DNA of 64,000 nt from Alicyclobacillus tolerans. GTDB lineage: Bacteria > Bacillota > Bacilli > Alicyclobacillales > Alicyclobacillaceae. The notes below the pieces were generated by a model. That model saw only the letters and a program-made list of their open reading frames with translations. It was not told where the DNA came from and searched no databases. How positions within the stretch are numbered: the first letter of the stretch is position 1; every line of letters begins with the position of its first letter. Made by a program: the position numbers and the translations under genes. Of the stretch, positions 52,718 through 62,076 are shown piece after piece. The DNA lies in contig NZ_JXBW01000006.1 in the NCBI RefSeq assembly GCF_001447355.1, positions 142,902 to 206,901 of the forward strand. The letters are read 5' to 3'.

Positions 52718-54087
52718 ATTGCGTCCCCCTCACGAATATCCCCCAGCGCCGTTCGCATCGGTACGAGCTTCCACTCGCTTTCTTCCCACTCCGTTGCGGC
52801 GTCTGATCCGGCAACAATACCACATCCCGCAAACATGCACGCATGTGGGTAATGGATGAATGCCGACCGCAGCGAAACATTGATTTGTCCATTGCCATCG
52901 CCGTCCATCCAGCCGAATCCTCCAGTGTAATACCCCCGTGGCCAACCTTCGTGGGCCTTGATGAACGAAACCGCGGCCGCATCCGGCACTCCCGCCACCG
53001 CGGGTGTCGGGTGTAAGCAAATAGCTGCATCGAGTAGGCTACACCCTTCGCGCAACCGCCCTTCCACCTTGGTGTACAGGTGTTGCACGTTAGTCAACTG
53101 GCGAATACCAGGTTCTTTTGGCCAAGTGAGTTGCTCCGCAACACTGGCCAAGCGATGGGTGACCGCGTGCACGACCGCCTCGTGTTCCGCGCGGTTCTTT
53201 GTACTCGTCTGCAACTGCAAGCAAAGGTTCTGGTCTTCTTCTTTGTCGCGTCCACGGCGCGCCGAGCCAGCCAAGCAGTCAACCGACAAAGTCCCCTCTT
53301 CTACGCGAACCAGTTCCTCTGGACTGGCCGCGAGCAACCACCTGTCCTGCCACTGCATGGCAAAGATGTGACTATCGCGATAAGTGTTCAAAAGCTGTTG
53401 CAACGCTTCTGGCAGCGACCGGTTGACCGACGCAAACGCCCGGCGCGCCAAGACGACTTTGCTCAGCTTCCCCGCCGCGATTTCGCGCAACGCCCGCTCA
53501 ACTTTATCCACCCAAGCAGTGTTTTCTAAAGCCGCCGTAAATATTGGATGCACTCCTGGCTCATGCTCACTCGCTGCAAAAGCATCAAGAAGATCCGCAA
53601 CCTCTGTGCGAACGTCATGCTCGTCGAGGGCGGGCGAGACGATGTAGAACACATCCACCGCATCTGTGCCCAGTTGTTTGCGCAAGGTCAGCTTTGGCAC
53701 AAACCAAATCGCCTTCGGCCAGGCGGACCACATCCCAAACGCGGGCTCTGTGAAGTCAAACGCAAATGCGCCGTAACAGCGAACTCCCTTGGGAAGTGCG
53801 AGTTCAGACAACCGCGTCCTGGAACGTTCGAGCGCATCCTCCTCAGACTCCAAAATTTGCTTGTAGACGCCAATGCCAAGCGTCTCAGCATCAGCATTGT
53901 GCGGCAGCGAGTACACGGCGGGCTCGAGTGTATGCCAATTTGCGAGCGACGCAAGCGGCTCTTGGAACTTGATCGTCGTGCGAATGCAATGAACGCCCTG
54001 TTCGTTCGCGGGAGGCATCGTTGTATAAGCCTGCGCGATGGCGTCCACCAGGTGTTCCCATGCCGTCTCTTTCGCCGAAGTCAGCAT
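52714..54087 (-). CDS. menF: Menaquinone-specific isochorismate synthase MenF
   Basis: The enzyme converts chorismate to isochorismate. About 457 aa; the chorismate-binding domain has LSKVVLARRAFASVN, LAGSARRGRDKEEDQNLCLQLQTSTKNRAEHEAVVHAV, LHPTPAVAGVP and FGWMDGDGNGQINVSLRSAFI. The frame is open to 54219 inside menE; ATG 54087, overlapping the menE stop by 7 nt, gives the expected N-terminus. Confidence 0.94.
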   Translation of the reverse strand: MLTSAKETAWEHLVDAIAQAYTTMPPANEQGVHCIRTTIKFQEPLASLANWHTLEPAVYSLPHNADAETLGIGVYKQILESEEDALERSRTRLSELALPKGVRCYGAFAFDFTEPAFGMWSAWPKAIWFVPKLTLRKQLGTDAVDVFYIVSPALDEHDVRTEVADLLDAFAASEHEPGVHPIFTAALENTAWVDKVERALREIAAGKLSKVVLARRAFASVNRSLPEALQQLLNTYRDSHIFAMQWQDRWLLAASPEELVRVEEGTLSVDCLAGSARRGRDKEEDQNLCLQLQTSTKNRAEHEAVVHAVTHRLASVAEQLTWPKEPGIRQLTNVQHLYTKVEGRLREGCSLLDAAICLHPTPAVAGVPDAAAVSFIKAHEGWPRGYYTGGFGWMDGDGNGQINVSLRSAFIHYPHACMFAGCGIVAGSDAATEWEESEWKLVPMRTALGDIREGDAM

Positions 54088-55604
54088 CGCGTTTTTACCC
54101 ACTCCCTCAATTCCCGTCTCAACAGTTTGCCCGAGGCGTTGCGCGGCAACGATGACACAGCATAAAACGCCTGCGGAATCTTGTAGTGCGCCAATAGCTC
54201 GCGCAAACGGGTTCGCCACTGCGCCAGTGTCTCATCGGTCAACACGACACCGTCTTTGAGCACGACAAAGGCCACAGGAACCTGGCCCCATGTTGCATTC
54301 GCTTGCGCAACTACGCCCGCGTCCTGTACGCCTGCCAACCTCATTAAGGCGGACTCGACCTCCGCCGGATACACGTTCTCGCCACCCGAGACAATGAGAT
54401 CTGTACGCCTGTCCAACACATATAAGAAGCCGTCGTCGTCGAACACGCCAATATCGCCAGTGTGCAACCAACCGTCTCGGAACGCATGCTCTGTGGCCAT
54501 TGGTTGATTGAAATAACCGGCAATGACCGTGGGACTTTGCACTAGAATTTCGCCCTCGACACGCGGCAAAGATGTTGGACCGTCAGGACTGTCAATGGCA
54601 AGTCGCACATTGGCTAGAGGCTTTCCCGAACTCCCCACTTTTGCCAGCGCATCGTCCGCCATCAAAGTGGCGACCTGTGTGTTCGATTCTGTCAGTCCAT
54701 AGCTTTGATTGATGGGAATGCGCAGGGCCAACGCTCGCTCCAACAGCGGCTTTGGTGCCGGACCGCCGCCAAGCAGAACCGCACGCAACGTTTCTGGATA
54801 CGGATCGCTTCGCTTGTCTAGGAGCCTTGCCAACATCGCAGGTACGAGGGAGACCAACGTTATTCCTTCGTACGCCAAGGCCTTGTCCACGCGCTCGACG
54901 TCAAAACCATTATGGGCCACGACCGTCGTGCCATAAATGAGGCTACGCAATAATACGCCCATGCCACCTACGTGAAACAGTGGCATCGGCACCAACCAAC
55001 GCTCATCGAGTCGCAACCCAAGTTGCAGCACCGAGCCCATAGCGCTCCACCAGTGATTTTGATATGTAATGACAGCGCCCTTCGGCCTGCCCGTCGTTCC
55101 ACTCGTATAGACAATACAATGCGGCGCAGTCAAGTCGATATCCGCTTTGAACACGTCGCGCGCACGATCGCCTTTCGTCTGCAGTTCGGAGAACTCGATC
55201 ACGCCTGCAGGAAAGCGGTAGCTTTGATTCACCTCTTGTGCCAACGACATGGTCTGTGCATCACAAATCAGCAACTGCGCATCACAGTCCTCTACCTGAT
55301 AGGCAAGCTCAGGTGCGGACAAGCGCCAATTGAGCGGCACCAAGATGGCCCCTAGCTGTATCAACGCGTGTAGCACTATCGTGTGCGCATAGCTGTCCTT
55401 GAGCAGGACTGCGGCGCGTTGACCCTCGCAGAGCCCCTGATCATAAAGCGATGCCGCGCAGGATAACGCGGCATACAATAATTCTTCGTAGGTTAGAACG
55501 CCATTTGCCGTTTCGATGGCCGGGTGCAAAGGACGTCGCAACGCCTGCGCCTGCAACCAATCGGGCAAACGGCGAACCGGATCCTGTGACCATGCATTTG
55601 TCAT
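54081..55604 (-). CDS. menE: o-Succinylbenzoate-CoA ligase MenE
   Basis: About 507 aa of the ANL adenylating family: the P-loop YTSGTTGRPKGAVITYQNH, LGGGPAPKPLLERAL, INQSYGLTESNTQVATL, GWLHTGDIGVFDDDGFLYVLDRRTDLIVSGGENVYPAEVE and the C-terminal catalytic lysine in LPRNASGKLLRREL. ATG 55604 has GGTGG 8 nt upstream. MenE activates o-succinylbenzoate for MenB. Confidence 0.93.
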   Translation of the reverse strand: MTNAWSQDPVRRLPDWLQAQALRRPLHPAIETANGVLTYEELLYAALSCAASLYDQGLCEGQRAAVLLKDSYAHTIVLHALIQLGAILVPLNWRLSAPELAYQVEDCDAQLLICDAQTMSLAQEVNQSYRFPAGVIEFSELQTKGDRARDVFKADIDLTAPHCIVYTSGTTGRPKGAVITYQNHWWSAMGSVLQLGLRLDERWLVPMPLFHVGGMGVLLRSLIYGTTVVAHNGFDVERVDKALAYEGITLVSLVPAMLARLLDKRSDPYPETLRAVLLGGGPAPKPLLERALALRIPINQSYGLTESNTQVATLMADDALAKVGSSGKPLANVRLAIDSPDGPTSLPRVEGEILVQSPTVIAGYFNQPMATEHAFRDGWLHTGDIGVFDDDGFLYVLDRRTDLIVSGGENVYPAEVESALMRLAGVQDAGVVAQANATWGQVPVAFVVLKDGVVLTDETLAQWRTRLRELLAHYKIPQAFYAVSSLPRNASGKLLRRELREWVKTRC

Positions 55605-55644
55605 GCAGCATTCCACCCCCGTGTCTAAATTGGTTGTGGAACAA

Positions 55645-56463
55645 TCAGGGCAATCTCCCGAACTTCCCAAACTCCGGTTTGCGCTTCTCAAGGAACGCAT
55701 TCTTTCCTTCTTTTGCTTCATCGGTCATGTAGAACAACATGGTCGCGTCTCCAGCAAGTTGCTGCAATCCAGCCGCGCCGTCGGTATCTGCGTTAAATGC
55801 CGCCTTGAGGAAGCGAATGGCAATCGGGCTCTTTTCGAGAATTTCCTTTGCCCATTGAATGCTTTCTTCTTCGAGTCGATCAAGCGGCACCACTGCGTTG
55901 ATAAGTCCCATTTGCAAGGCTTCCTGGGCGTTGTACTGACGGCAGAGGAACCAAATTTCCTTTGCTTTCTTTTGCCCAACCAACCGTGAGAGCAAAGCGA
56001 TGCCATAACCCGCGTCAAAGCTACCGACCTTCGGCCCAGTTTGTCCAAATACGGCATTCTCGGCCGCGATCGTCAAGTCACAGCAAACGTGCAAGACGTG
56101 TCCACCGCCAATCGCATAACCGGCAACAGCGGCAATCACTGGCTTGGGCAATTGACGAATGAGCCGCTGTAAATCGAGCACATTGAGACGAGGGATTTGA
56201 TCGCCGCCGACGTAGCCCCCGTGCCCACGCACGCGTTGGTCGCCCCCGGAGCAAAAAGCGAGATCGCCCTGGCCGCGCATAATGACGACACCGGTCGATG
56301 CATCGTCGCGGATGTGCTGAAAGGCATCAATCATCTCTGCAACCGTTTCGGGGCGAAACGCATTATGCACCTCAGGTCGGTTGATGGTCACACGGGCAAT
56401 GCCCTCCGCTCGTTCGTAAATGATGTCGGTATATTCCTTCACTCGCTCCCACTGCATGGTCAT
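55645..56463 (-). CDS. menB: 1,4-Dihydroxy-2-naphthoyl-CoA synthase MenB
   Basis: The 272-aa crotonase-fold enzyme closes the naphthoate ring. Diagnostic MenB segments are [98 protein letters not shown] and [21 protein letters not shown] [18 protein letters not shown]. It starts after AGGAGG and opens the men operon. Confidence 0.97.
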   Translation of the reverse strand: MTMQWERVKEYTDIIYERAEGIARVTINRPEVHNAFRPETVAEMIDAFQHIRDDASTGVVIMRGQGDLAFCSGGDQRVRGHGGYVGGDQIPRLNVLDLQRLIRQLPKPVIAAVAGYAIGGGHVLHVCCDLTIAAENAVFGQTGPKVGSFDAGYGIALLSRLVGQKKAKEIWFLCRQYNAQEALQMGLINAVVPLDRLEEESIQWAKEILEKSPIAIRFLKAAFNADTDGAAGLQQLAGDATMLFYMTDEAKEGKNAFLEKRKPEFGKFGRLP

Positions 56464-56497
56464 TTCGGAAGGCCTCCTGATTCCGAGTCAGATGTCG

Positions 56498-56541
56498 AAT
56501 GTTCGCGAGAACATTATAGAACTTGTCCAATAGAGAAGCAA
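56498..56541 (-). promoter_or_regulatory. menB: Promoter and operator-like palindrome of the men operon
   Basis: On the minus strand TTGCTT (56541-56536), a 17-nt spacer and TATAAT (56518-56513) form a near-consensus promoter. The palindrome AATGTTC-GCGA-GAACATT (56498-56515) overlaps the -10 and the expected start site, a position suited to repression. The half-sites point opposite to LexA boxes; the regulator is unknown. Confidence 0.6.
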
Positions 56542-56695
56542 AAACGCAACCCCTCGGAACCCGCGGCAAGAAACGGATTTGCCGGTCTCGCATGCACATG
56601 CTAGGATTACGAATGGATTCCTAGAACGTATAGAGTTCTGTTTGAAATTTCGCCGTGTGCGATCTACGCGGCTTGGGAAACGAGGTGCTTAGCAG

Positions 56696-57601
56696 ATGAT
56701 ACATTCGAGCCGGATCGGCGTCTGGTGGCGAGTCTTACGCCCGTTCACATTGACGGCGAGCATCGTGCCAGTACTTGTCGGGGCAGGGATTGCGATTCCT
56801 TTTTATCATTTCCACGTTTGGAGATTCCTTGCCATGTTTTTGGCATCCATTTTAATCCAGTCGGCAACCAATATGTTTAACGAGTACTACGATTTTAAAC
56901 GAGGGCTTGACGACGAGCGCATGGTTGGTATCGCGGGCACCATCGTACGCGATGGTGTGAAGCCGACGACCGTATTGCGGTTAGGCTTTATTTTTATGAC
57001 TGTTGCCCTGTTACTGGGCATTTATCTCTGCGCGACAACGAGTTGGTGGCTTGCTCTGGTTGGCATTGTATCCATGGGCATTGGTTACTTATACTCGGGT
57101 GGGCCGTGGCCGCTCGCATACACGCCGTTTGGCGAGTTAGCAGCCGCAACAGCCATGGGACCGGTCATTGTCCTTATCTCCTTTTACCTGCAAAGTGGTA
57201 CCGTAACCTGGCGAGCGGCACTTTTGTCGATTCCGATTGGCCTTTTAATCGGCGCCATTTTGTTTGCCAACAACATGCGGGACATGGTACAAGACGCGGA
57301 AGGTGGACGCCGCACGGTTGTTATTTTGCTTGGCCGCGAGCGGGGGAGAATTTTATTTGCGAGCGTCTTTGCCGCCGCATACCTTGTCATTGTCATGCTG
57401 GTGGTCTTTCACCTGCTTACGCCATGGGCACTCTTTGTCTTCGCGACGATTCCAACTGCTGTGTACGTGGTACGCCTTTATTACCAATATACAGAACCCG
57501 CGAAGCTGCACGCGGCTGTCAAAGGCACGTCAAACTTGCTCTTCCGCTTTGGCGTCGTCATGTTTTGCGCGATGTTGGTCTCGTTAGTACACGTCGCGTA
57601 A
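56696..57601 (+). CDS. menA: 1,4-Dihydroxy-2-naphthoate prenyltransferase MenA
   Basis: The 301-aa UbiA-family membrane enzyme attaches the polyprenyl tail to DHNA. It has about eight helices, the first aspartate-rich motif in SATNMFNEYYDFKRGLDDERMVGIAGTIVRDG and the second in FANNMRDMVQDAEGGRRTVVILLG. It is transcribed divergently from menB, so the two units share a 230-bp regulatory region, with another inverted repeat CTAGGA/TCCTAG near 56601-56624. Confidence 0.95.
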   Translation: MIHSSRIGVWWRVLRPFTLTASIVPVLVGAGIAIPFYHFHVWRFLAMFLASILIQSATNMFNEYYDFKRGLDDERMVGIAGTIVRDGVKPTTVLRLGFIFMTVALLLGIYLCATTSWWLALVGIVSMGIGYLYSGGPWPLAYTPFGELAAATAMGPVIVLISFYLQSGTVTWRAALLSIPIGLLIGAILFANNMRDMVQDAEGGRRTVVILLGRERGRILFASVFAAAYLVIVMLVVFHLLTPWALFVFATIPTAVYVVRLYYQYTEPAKLHAAVKGTSNLLFRFGVVMFCAMLVSLVHVA

Positions 57602-57625
57602 CCAGAGGTACCGCGTGTACATCCA

Positions 57626-57666
57626 AAAGCGCCGTCGCTGGGAAATCCCCCGTGTGACGGCGCTTT
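57626..57666. terminator. Bidirectional terminator between menA and fdhD
   Basis: AAAGCGCCGTC (57626-57636) pairs with GACGGCGCTTT (57656-57666). T-rich tails follow on both strands. Confidence 0.8.
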
Positions 57667-57670
57667 GATT

Positions 57671-58519
57671 TTATTTCACTTGGGTATCGGCTTGGGCATC
57701 GGCTTGCAAAGCCCCCGCGATTCGCCACGGGTGCGAATATACGTTAAAAGCCCTGCCGCGCACAAAACCGATGGCGGTAATGCCCAGTTCGTCCGCCATG
57801 TCGATGGCAAGCGCCGTTGGCGCCGATCTGGCGATCACGATTCCCACGCCAATCTTGGACACCTTCAACAACACCTCGGACGAGATGCGCCCACTGAATG
57901 CAATCACCGTACCTTGCAACGAGATTCCGTTTTGCAGGCAGTATCCGTAGATTTTATCGAGGGCATTATGCCTGCCAATGTCAGTGCGTGCCAACAAAAG
58001 TTTTTCTGGCGTGCACAAGGCCGCCATATGAACGCCGCCGGTCTCCTGAAACAGCGTCGCCGCCCCATCGAGTTCGTCGATCACGGCAAATACTTCGTCA
58101 GGGCTCAAAGTCACGGCATCGTCTACACGCTTCGCTGTGACGGCATCGTTTTGAAAATAGAAACTTTGGCGTCCCTTCCCACAACACGAAGCGATATATC
58201 GTTTATTGTAAAAAGCTTGGTTGAAGGTGATGGCGCTTTTCGTACGCACCCGAGCCGTTCCGAGAAAACGGCTCAGTTGCAGCGACTCAACTTGATCAAC
58301 AGATTGGATAATCCCCTCGGACGCCAGAAAACCGTACACTAAATCTTCCATATAAGAAGGCGTACAGACGATGGTCGCAAGTTCGTTGTCATTCACATAA
58401 ATGGTCAACGCATACTCCGTTGCAATCTCGTCGTCTGTTCTCACCCACTCCCCATCGCGATACCGGACAACCGGGCGGATCATCTTTTCGGACATCGCAA
58501 TGCGCGGTTGTCCGCTCAC
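57671..58519 (-). CDS. fdhD: FdhD, sulfurtransferase for formate dehydrogenase
   Basis: FdhD carries sulfur to the Mo-bisMGD cofactor. The 282-aa protein has the family start RYRDGEWVRTDDEIATEYALTIYVND, the cysteine motif YIASCCGKGRQ, GGVHMAALC and ARTDIGRHNALDKIYGYCL, and GFVRGRAFNVYS. Its GTG overlaps the DUF1641 stop by 4 nt, completing the fdhA-DUF1641-fdhD operon. Confidence 0.95.
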   Translation of the reverse strand: MSGQPRIAMSEKMIRPVVRYRDGEWVRTDDEIATEYALTIYVNDNELATIVCTPSYMEDLVYGFLASEGIIQSVDQVESLQLSRFLGTARVRTKSAITFNQAFYNKRYIASCCGKGRQSFYFQNDAVTAKRVDDAVTLSPDEVFAVIDELDGAATLFQETGGVHMAALCTPEKLLLARTDIGRHNALDKIYGYCLQNGISLQGTVIAFSGRISSEVLLKVSKIGVGIVIARSAPTALAIDMADELGITAIGFVRGRAFNVYSHPWRIAGALQADAQADTQVK

Positions 58520-59031
58520 ACTTCAGGCCCCCTGTCCTCGCCACGCGCAGCCGTTGCCTCCGGCGAATCGGCAAGTCCGCGACCCATGCCCTTTAAAAAT
58601 GCCAAGGCGACCGCCAAGGCCCTGCCAACATCGGGATCGCGCAGAGCCTTTAAGGCGTCATACACGCCCATCCGCGCGTTTACTGGCACCCCTGTTGCCT
58701 CTTTGAATCCTGTTGAGGCAGCCTCGAAGAGTCGGGACATCGACTCCGGTGGAATCGCCCCCAAGAATTGCAATGCCCCGATTCCGTTTTTCAATCCACC
58801 CGTGATCTCCGGCCGCGACACCAAATTGAGCACAATCCGTAAAACATCGTCCCCCTGCTCCAGCAACGCGCGCAACAAGGGAAGAAGCCCACGTTCCTCG
58901 CACGCCTGCAATAAAGCCAAGCCGTCGATCACACCGTCCGCGTGATCGACCAACGCTTGCTCGATTTTCTGCTTCGCCAATGCAGCCTCATCGACGGGTT
59001 GGCGAACAATGGACGTTATGGCGTTTGCCAC
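58516..59031 (-). CDS. DUF1641 protein, formate dehydrogenase partner
   Basis: The 171-aa helical protein (GVIDGLALLQACEERGLLPLLRALLEQGDDVLRIVLNLVSRPEITGGLKNGIGALQFLGAIPP) matches the DUF1641 family (YrhD/YjgD in Bacillus), regularly encoded next to FdhA. It may be a subunit or assembly partner. It lies 6 bp after fdhA. Confidence 0.85.
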   Translation of the reverse strand: MANAITSIVRQPVDEAALAKQKIEQALVDHADGVIDGLALLQACEERGLLPLLRALLEQGDDVLRIVLNLVSRPEITGGLKNGIGALQFLGAIPPESMSRLFEAASTGFKEATGVPVNARMGVYDALKALRDPDVGRALAVALAFLKGMGRGLADSPEATAARGEDRGPEV

Positions 59032-59037
59032 TTCGAA

Positions 59038-61998
59038 TTACCCCCTCTCCGGCCGATGTCGTGCTTGTTCGACCGGAACATACCCCGCTCTGGCCCACTT
59101 TTTCTCGACTTGTACACCCGGCTGTGGATTGGGGTGACCAAGCCGATAATTATATGGCGTGAGCGGACTTTTTCCGCTTTCACGGAGAACTTCCATACGC
59201 ACGCGCAACTCTTTATATGCCGGCGTATGTGTCGTCACATCCGATTCGCTACTTGTCAAGATGTTGATGGCCTCTTCGTCGTTCGACGTATTCATCGGGA
59301 GATACAGCTGATGGCCCTGCACGCGATCCGTGACCACTACAGGAAGCTTCAACTGTCCAAACGGCGAAGTCAACCGCACCAGAGCACCCGTTTGGATTCC
59401 GCGCTCCTTCGCCAACTCAGGAGAAACCTCCAAGTACGTGGTGGGTATCTTCTCTTTAATACCCGCGACGCGGTAGGTCAGGTTTCCCTCGTGGAAATGC
59501 TCCAACATCCGCCCATTGTTCAGATGCAGGTCATACTCTGGAGCAAATTCGGTCGGTTCGATCCACTTGGCTGGCACCAGTTGCGCACGTCCGTTCGGAA
59601 ATGGAAAGCCGTCCGTGTACAGTAGCGGTGAATCTGTACCATCTTCGGCGACGGGCCATTGCAGGCTGCGGTAACCTTCGAGTCGCTCGTAGGTGACGCC
59701 TTTCATCAACTCAGCCAAAGATGCCATTTCCTCAAGGATTTCGCGTGGGTGTTGATAATTCCAGTCGGCACCAAGTCGACGGGCCAGTTCCTGCAGGATG
59801 ACCCAGTCCGGCTTGGATTCGCCAAGAGGCTCCAACACTTGATATAGGCGCTGAATTCTGCGTTCGGTGTTGGTAAACGTGCCTTCCTTCTCAAGGCTCG
59901 GTGAAGCGGGCAACACGACATCCGCAAATTCCGCCGTTTTGCTGAAGAACACGTCCAAGACCACGAAAAAGTCCAGTTTGGTGAAAGCGTCGCGCACGTA
60001 GTGCGAGTTGGAATCGACAAGCGCCATCTCCTCGCCTTGCAACAGCATCGCGCGCAGTTTGCCATCGTGAATCGCTTCGACCATCTCGTGGTTGTCGAGT
60101 CCCTTCGTTGTCGGCAGTTCAACGCCCCAGGCCTGTTCATACTTTGCGCGCACCCCAGGGTCGTCCACGCGTTCGTATCCAGGCAGGTATACCGGATTGC
60201 ATCCCATGTCCCCCGCCCCCTGGACGTTGTTGTGGCCACGCAGGGGATAAGCACCTGTGCCCGGCCGTGCCATGTTGCCTGTGACAAGCAGCAGGTTGCA
60301 AATCGCCGTACTCGTTTCACTGCCTCCCAAATGTTGAGTGACGCCCATTGCCCAACAGATACAAACCGACTTTGCCTCGTGAATCATGGTCGCCAATTGT
60401 TTAATTGTAGCCTGCGGCACACCGGTCGTCCGCTCTGCATACGCGAGCGTATACGTAGCAAGAGAGTTGACGAATTCGGCGTAACCATCCACGTGTCCGT
60501 CAATGAACGATTGATCCTGCCAGCCCTGATCAATGATGTACTTTGTCACCGCCGACAACAGCACGAGATCGGTGCCTGGTTCGGGTCGGACAAACATATC
60601 TGCCTTTTCGGCCATGCCGTTGCGCCGTAGATCGATCACGATATGCTTCTGGCCATATTTCTTTTTTGCACGCCGCAAGCGCGTCGACAGGACGGGATGC
60701 GATTCGGCCGGATTGGCGCCAATGATGACGACGAGATCGGCCATCGCCAGGTCGTGCACGGAGCCCGTATCGCCGCCATAGCCAACCGTTCGCCGCAGCC
60801 CTTCTGTCGCTGGCGATTGACAGTAGCGCGAGCAGTTGTCGACGTTGTTCGTATGCATGACGGCACGCGCCAGTTTTTGAATTAGGTAATTCTCCTCGTT
60901 CGTGCACTTCGACGAGGAGATGAACGCAACTGCATCGTCTCCGTGTTTGAGACGTATCTCCGTCAAGCGCTTGGCAACCAAATCGAGCGCTTCGTCCCAG
61001 GTCGCTTCATAGAATGCATCGCCTCGTCGGATGAGTGGCTTTGTCAGGCGATCTGGACTATTGACGAAGTCCCAGCCAAACTTGCCTTTGATGCATGTCG
61101 AAATCTGATTCGTCGGCGCCTCCATCTGCGGCTCAACCTTGAGGATTTCGCGGTCTTTCGTCCATACGTCAAACGAACAGCCGACGCCGCAGTATGTACA
61201 AACCGTTTTGGTGCGTTGAATGCGCGACTTGCGCATGGCACTCTCCATTTCAGAAATCGAAAATATAGCCCGATAGCCTGGCTCTACGGCCTTGGTCAAA
61301 TCGATCATCGTTTGTAAAGGCTCTGGCTCAATGCCAGTCAGAAAACCAGCCTTGCCGATCATGTTCTTTTCCATGAGCGCGTTGCACGGGCAAACCGTTA
61401 CGCAATGGCCACAAGAAACACACGAGGATTCGTTGATGGGTACATCGTTGTCCCAAATGACACGGGGAATTTCGCGATCCCACGCGATCGACAAAACCTC
61501 GCTGACCTGTAAGTTCTGGCACGCCTCGACGCAGCGGCCACAGAGAATACATTGATTCGGATCGTATCGGTAAAATGGGTTGGATAAATCCTCTTCGTAC
61601 GGCTTTTTCCGGAATGGATACGATTGATGATCTATATCCATGGCCATCGTCGTGTTGTGCACGGTGCAGTTGCCATTGTTGTTATCGCAGACCGTGCAAT
61701 ATAGGTCGTGGTTTTTTAAGATGCGATCCATCGCCTCTTTGCGCGCAAATCGCGCGGCCACCGACTTGGTCCGCACTTCCATGCCGTCTTCTACAGGCGT
61801 CGCACAAGCTCGTACGATGTTGCCTCCGACATCGACCATACAAGTATCGCAGGTTTGAATCGGCCCTAAGGCAGGGTGATAACAAATGTGTGGGACATCG
61901 ACGTCGTTCTCGAGAAGAGCTTGGAGTATGGTTTCGTGATCGCTCGCAGATATCTGCCTGCCATCGACCACGAATGTCTTCTTTACATTGGTGCTCAA
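59038..61998 (-). CDS. fdhA: Molybdenum formate dehydrogenase alpha subunit
   Basis: About 986 aa. An N-terminal [2Fe-2S] domain (HICYHPALGPIQTCDTCMVDVGG) and a [4Fe-4S] ferredoxin region (CILCGRCVEACQNLQ; CVSCGHCVTVCPCNALME) precede the Mo-bisMGD catalytic part (CTYCGVGCSFDVW; NCSRYCQSPATEGLRRTVG). The catalytic position has cysteine (TGC/TGT), not selenocysteine. The TTG at 61998 with GGAGG 8 nt upstream is preferred to the frame's first start at 62034. It oxidises formate to CO2. Confidence 0.95.
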   Translation of the reverse strand: MSTNVKKTFVVDGRQISASDHETILQALLENDVDVPHICYHPALGPIQTCDTCMVDVGGNIVRACATPVEDGMEVRTKSVAARFARKEAMDRILKNHDLYCTVCDNNNGNCTVHNTTMAMDIDHQSYPFRKKPYEEDLSNPFYRYDPNQCILCGRCVEACQNLQVSEVLSIAWDREIPRVIWDNDVPINESSCVSCGHCVTVCPCNALMEKNMIGKAGFLTGIEPEPLQTMIDLTKAVEPGYRAIFSISEMESAMRKSRIQRTKTVCTYCGVGCSFDVWTKDREILKVEPQMEAPTNQISTCIKGKFGWDFVNSPDRLTKPLIRRGDAFYEATWDEALDLVAKRLTEIRLKHGDDAVAFISSSKCTNEENYLIQKLARAVMHTNNVDNCSRYCQSPATEGLRRTVGYGGDTGSVHDLAMADLVVIIGANPAESHPVLSTRLRRAKKKYGQKHIVIDLRRNGMAEKADMFVRPEPGTDLVLLSAVTKYIIDQGWQDQSFIDGHVDGYAEFVNSLATYTLAYAERTTGVPQATIKQLATMIHEAKSVCICWAMGVTQHLGGSETSTAICNLLLVTGNMARPGTGAYPLRGHNNVQGAGDMGCNPVYLPGYERVDDPGVRAKYEQAWGVELPTTKGLDNHEMVEAIHDGKLRAMLLQGEEMALVDSNSHYVRDAFTKLDFFVVLDVFFSKTAEFADVVLPASPSLEKEGTFTNTERRIQRLYQVLEPLGESKPDWVILQELARRLGADWNYQHPREILEEMASLAELMKGVTYERLEGYRSLQWPVAEDGTDSPLLYTDGFPFPNGRAQLVPAKWIEPTEFAPEYDLHLNNGRMLEHFHEGNLTYRVAGIKEKIPTTYLEVSPELAKERGIQTGALVRLTSPFGQLKLPVVVTDRVQGHQLYLPMNTSNDEEAINILTSSESDVTTHTPAYKELRVRMEVLRESGKSPLTPYNYRLGHPNPQPGVQVEKKWARAGYVPVEQARHRPERG

Positions 61999-62076
61999 AA
62001 GCCCCACCTCCAACGTGCCGATTGATTCGGCCAAATTTGCGCATCTCGATTCAGTATGGCCTAAAGATCCCCCGCT

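Noticed and set aside
59038..61998. Selenocysteine formate dehydrogenase
   Set aside because: The active-site codon is an ordinary cysteine in SRYCQSPA and no in-frame TGA or SECIS is needed.
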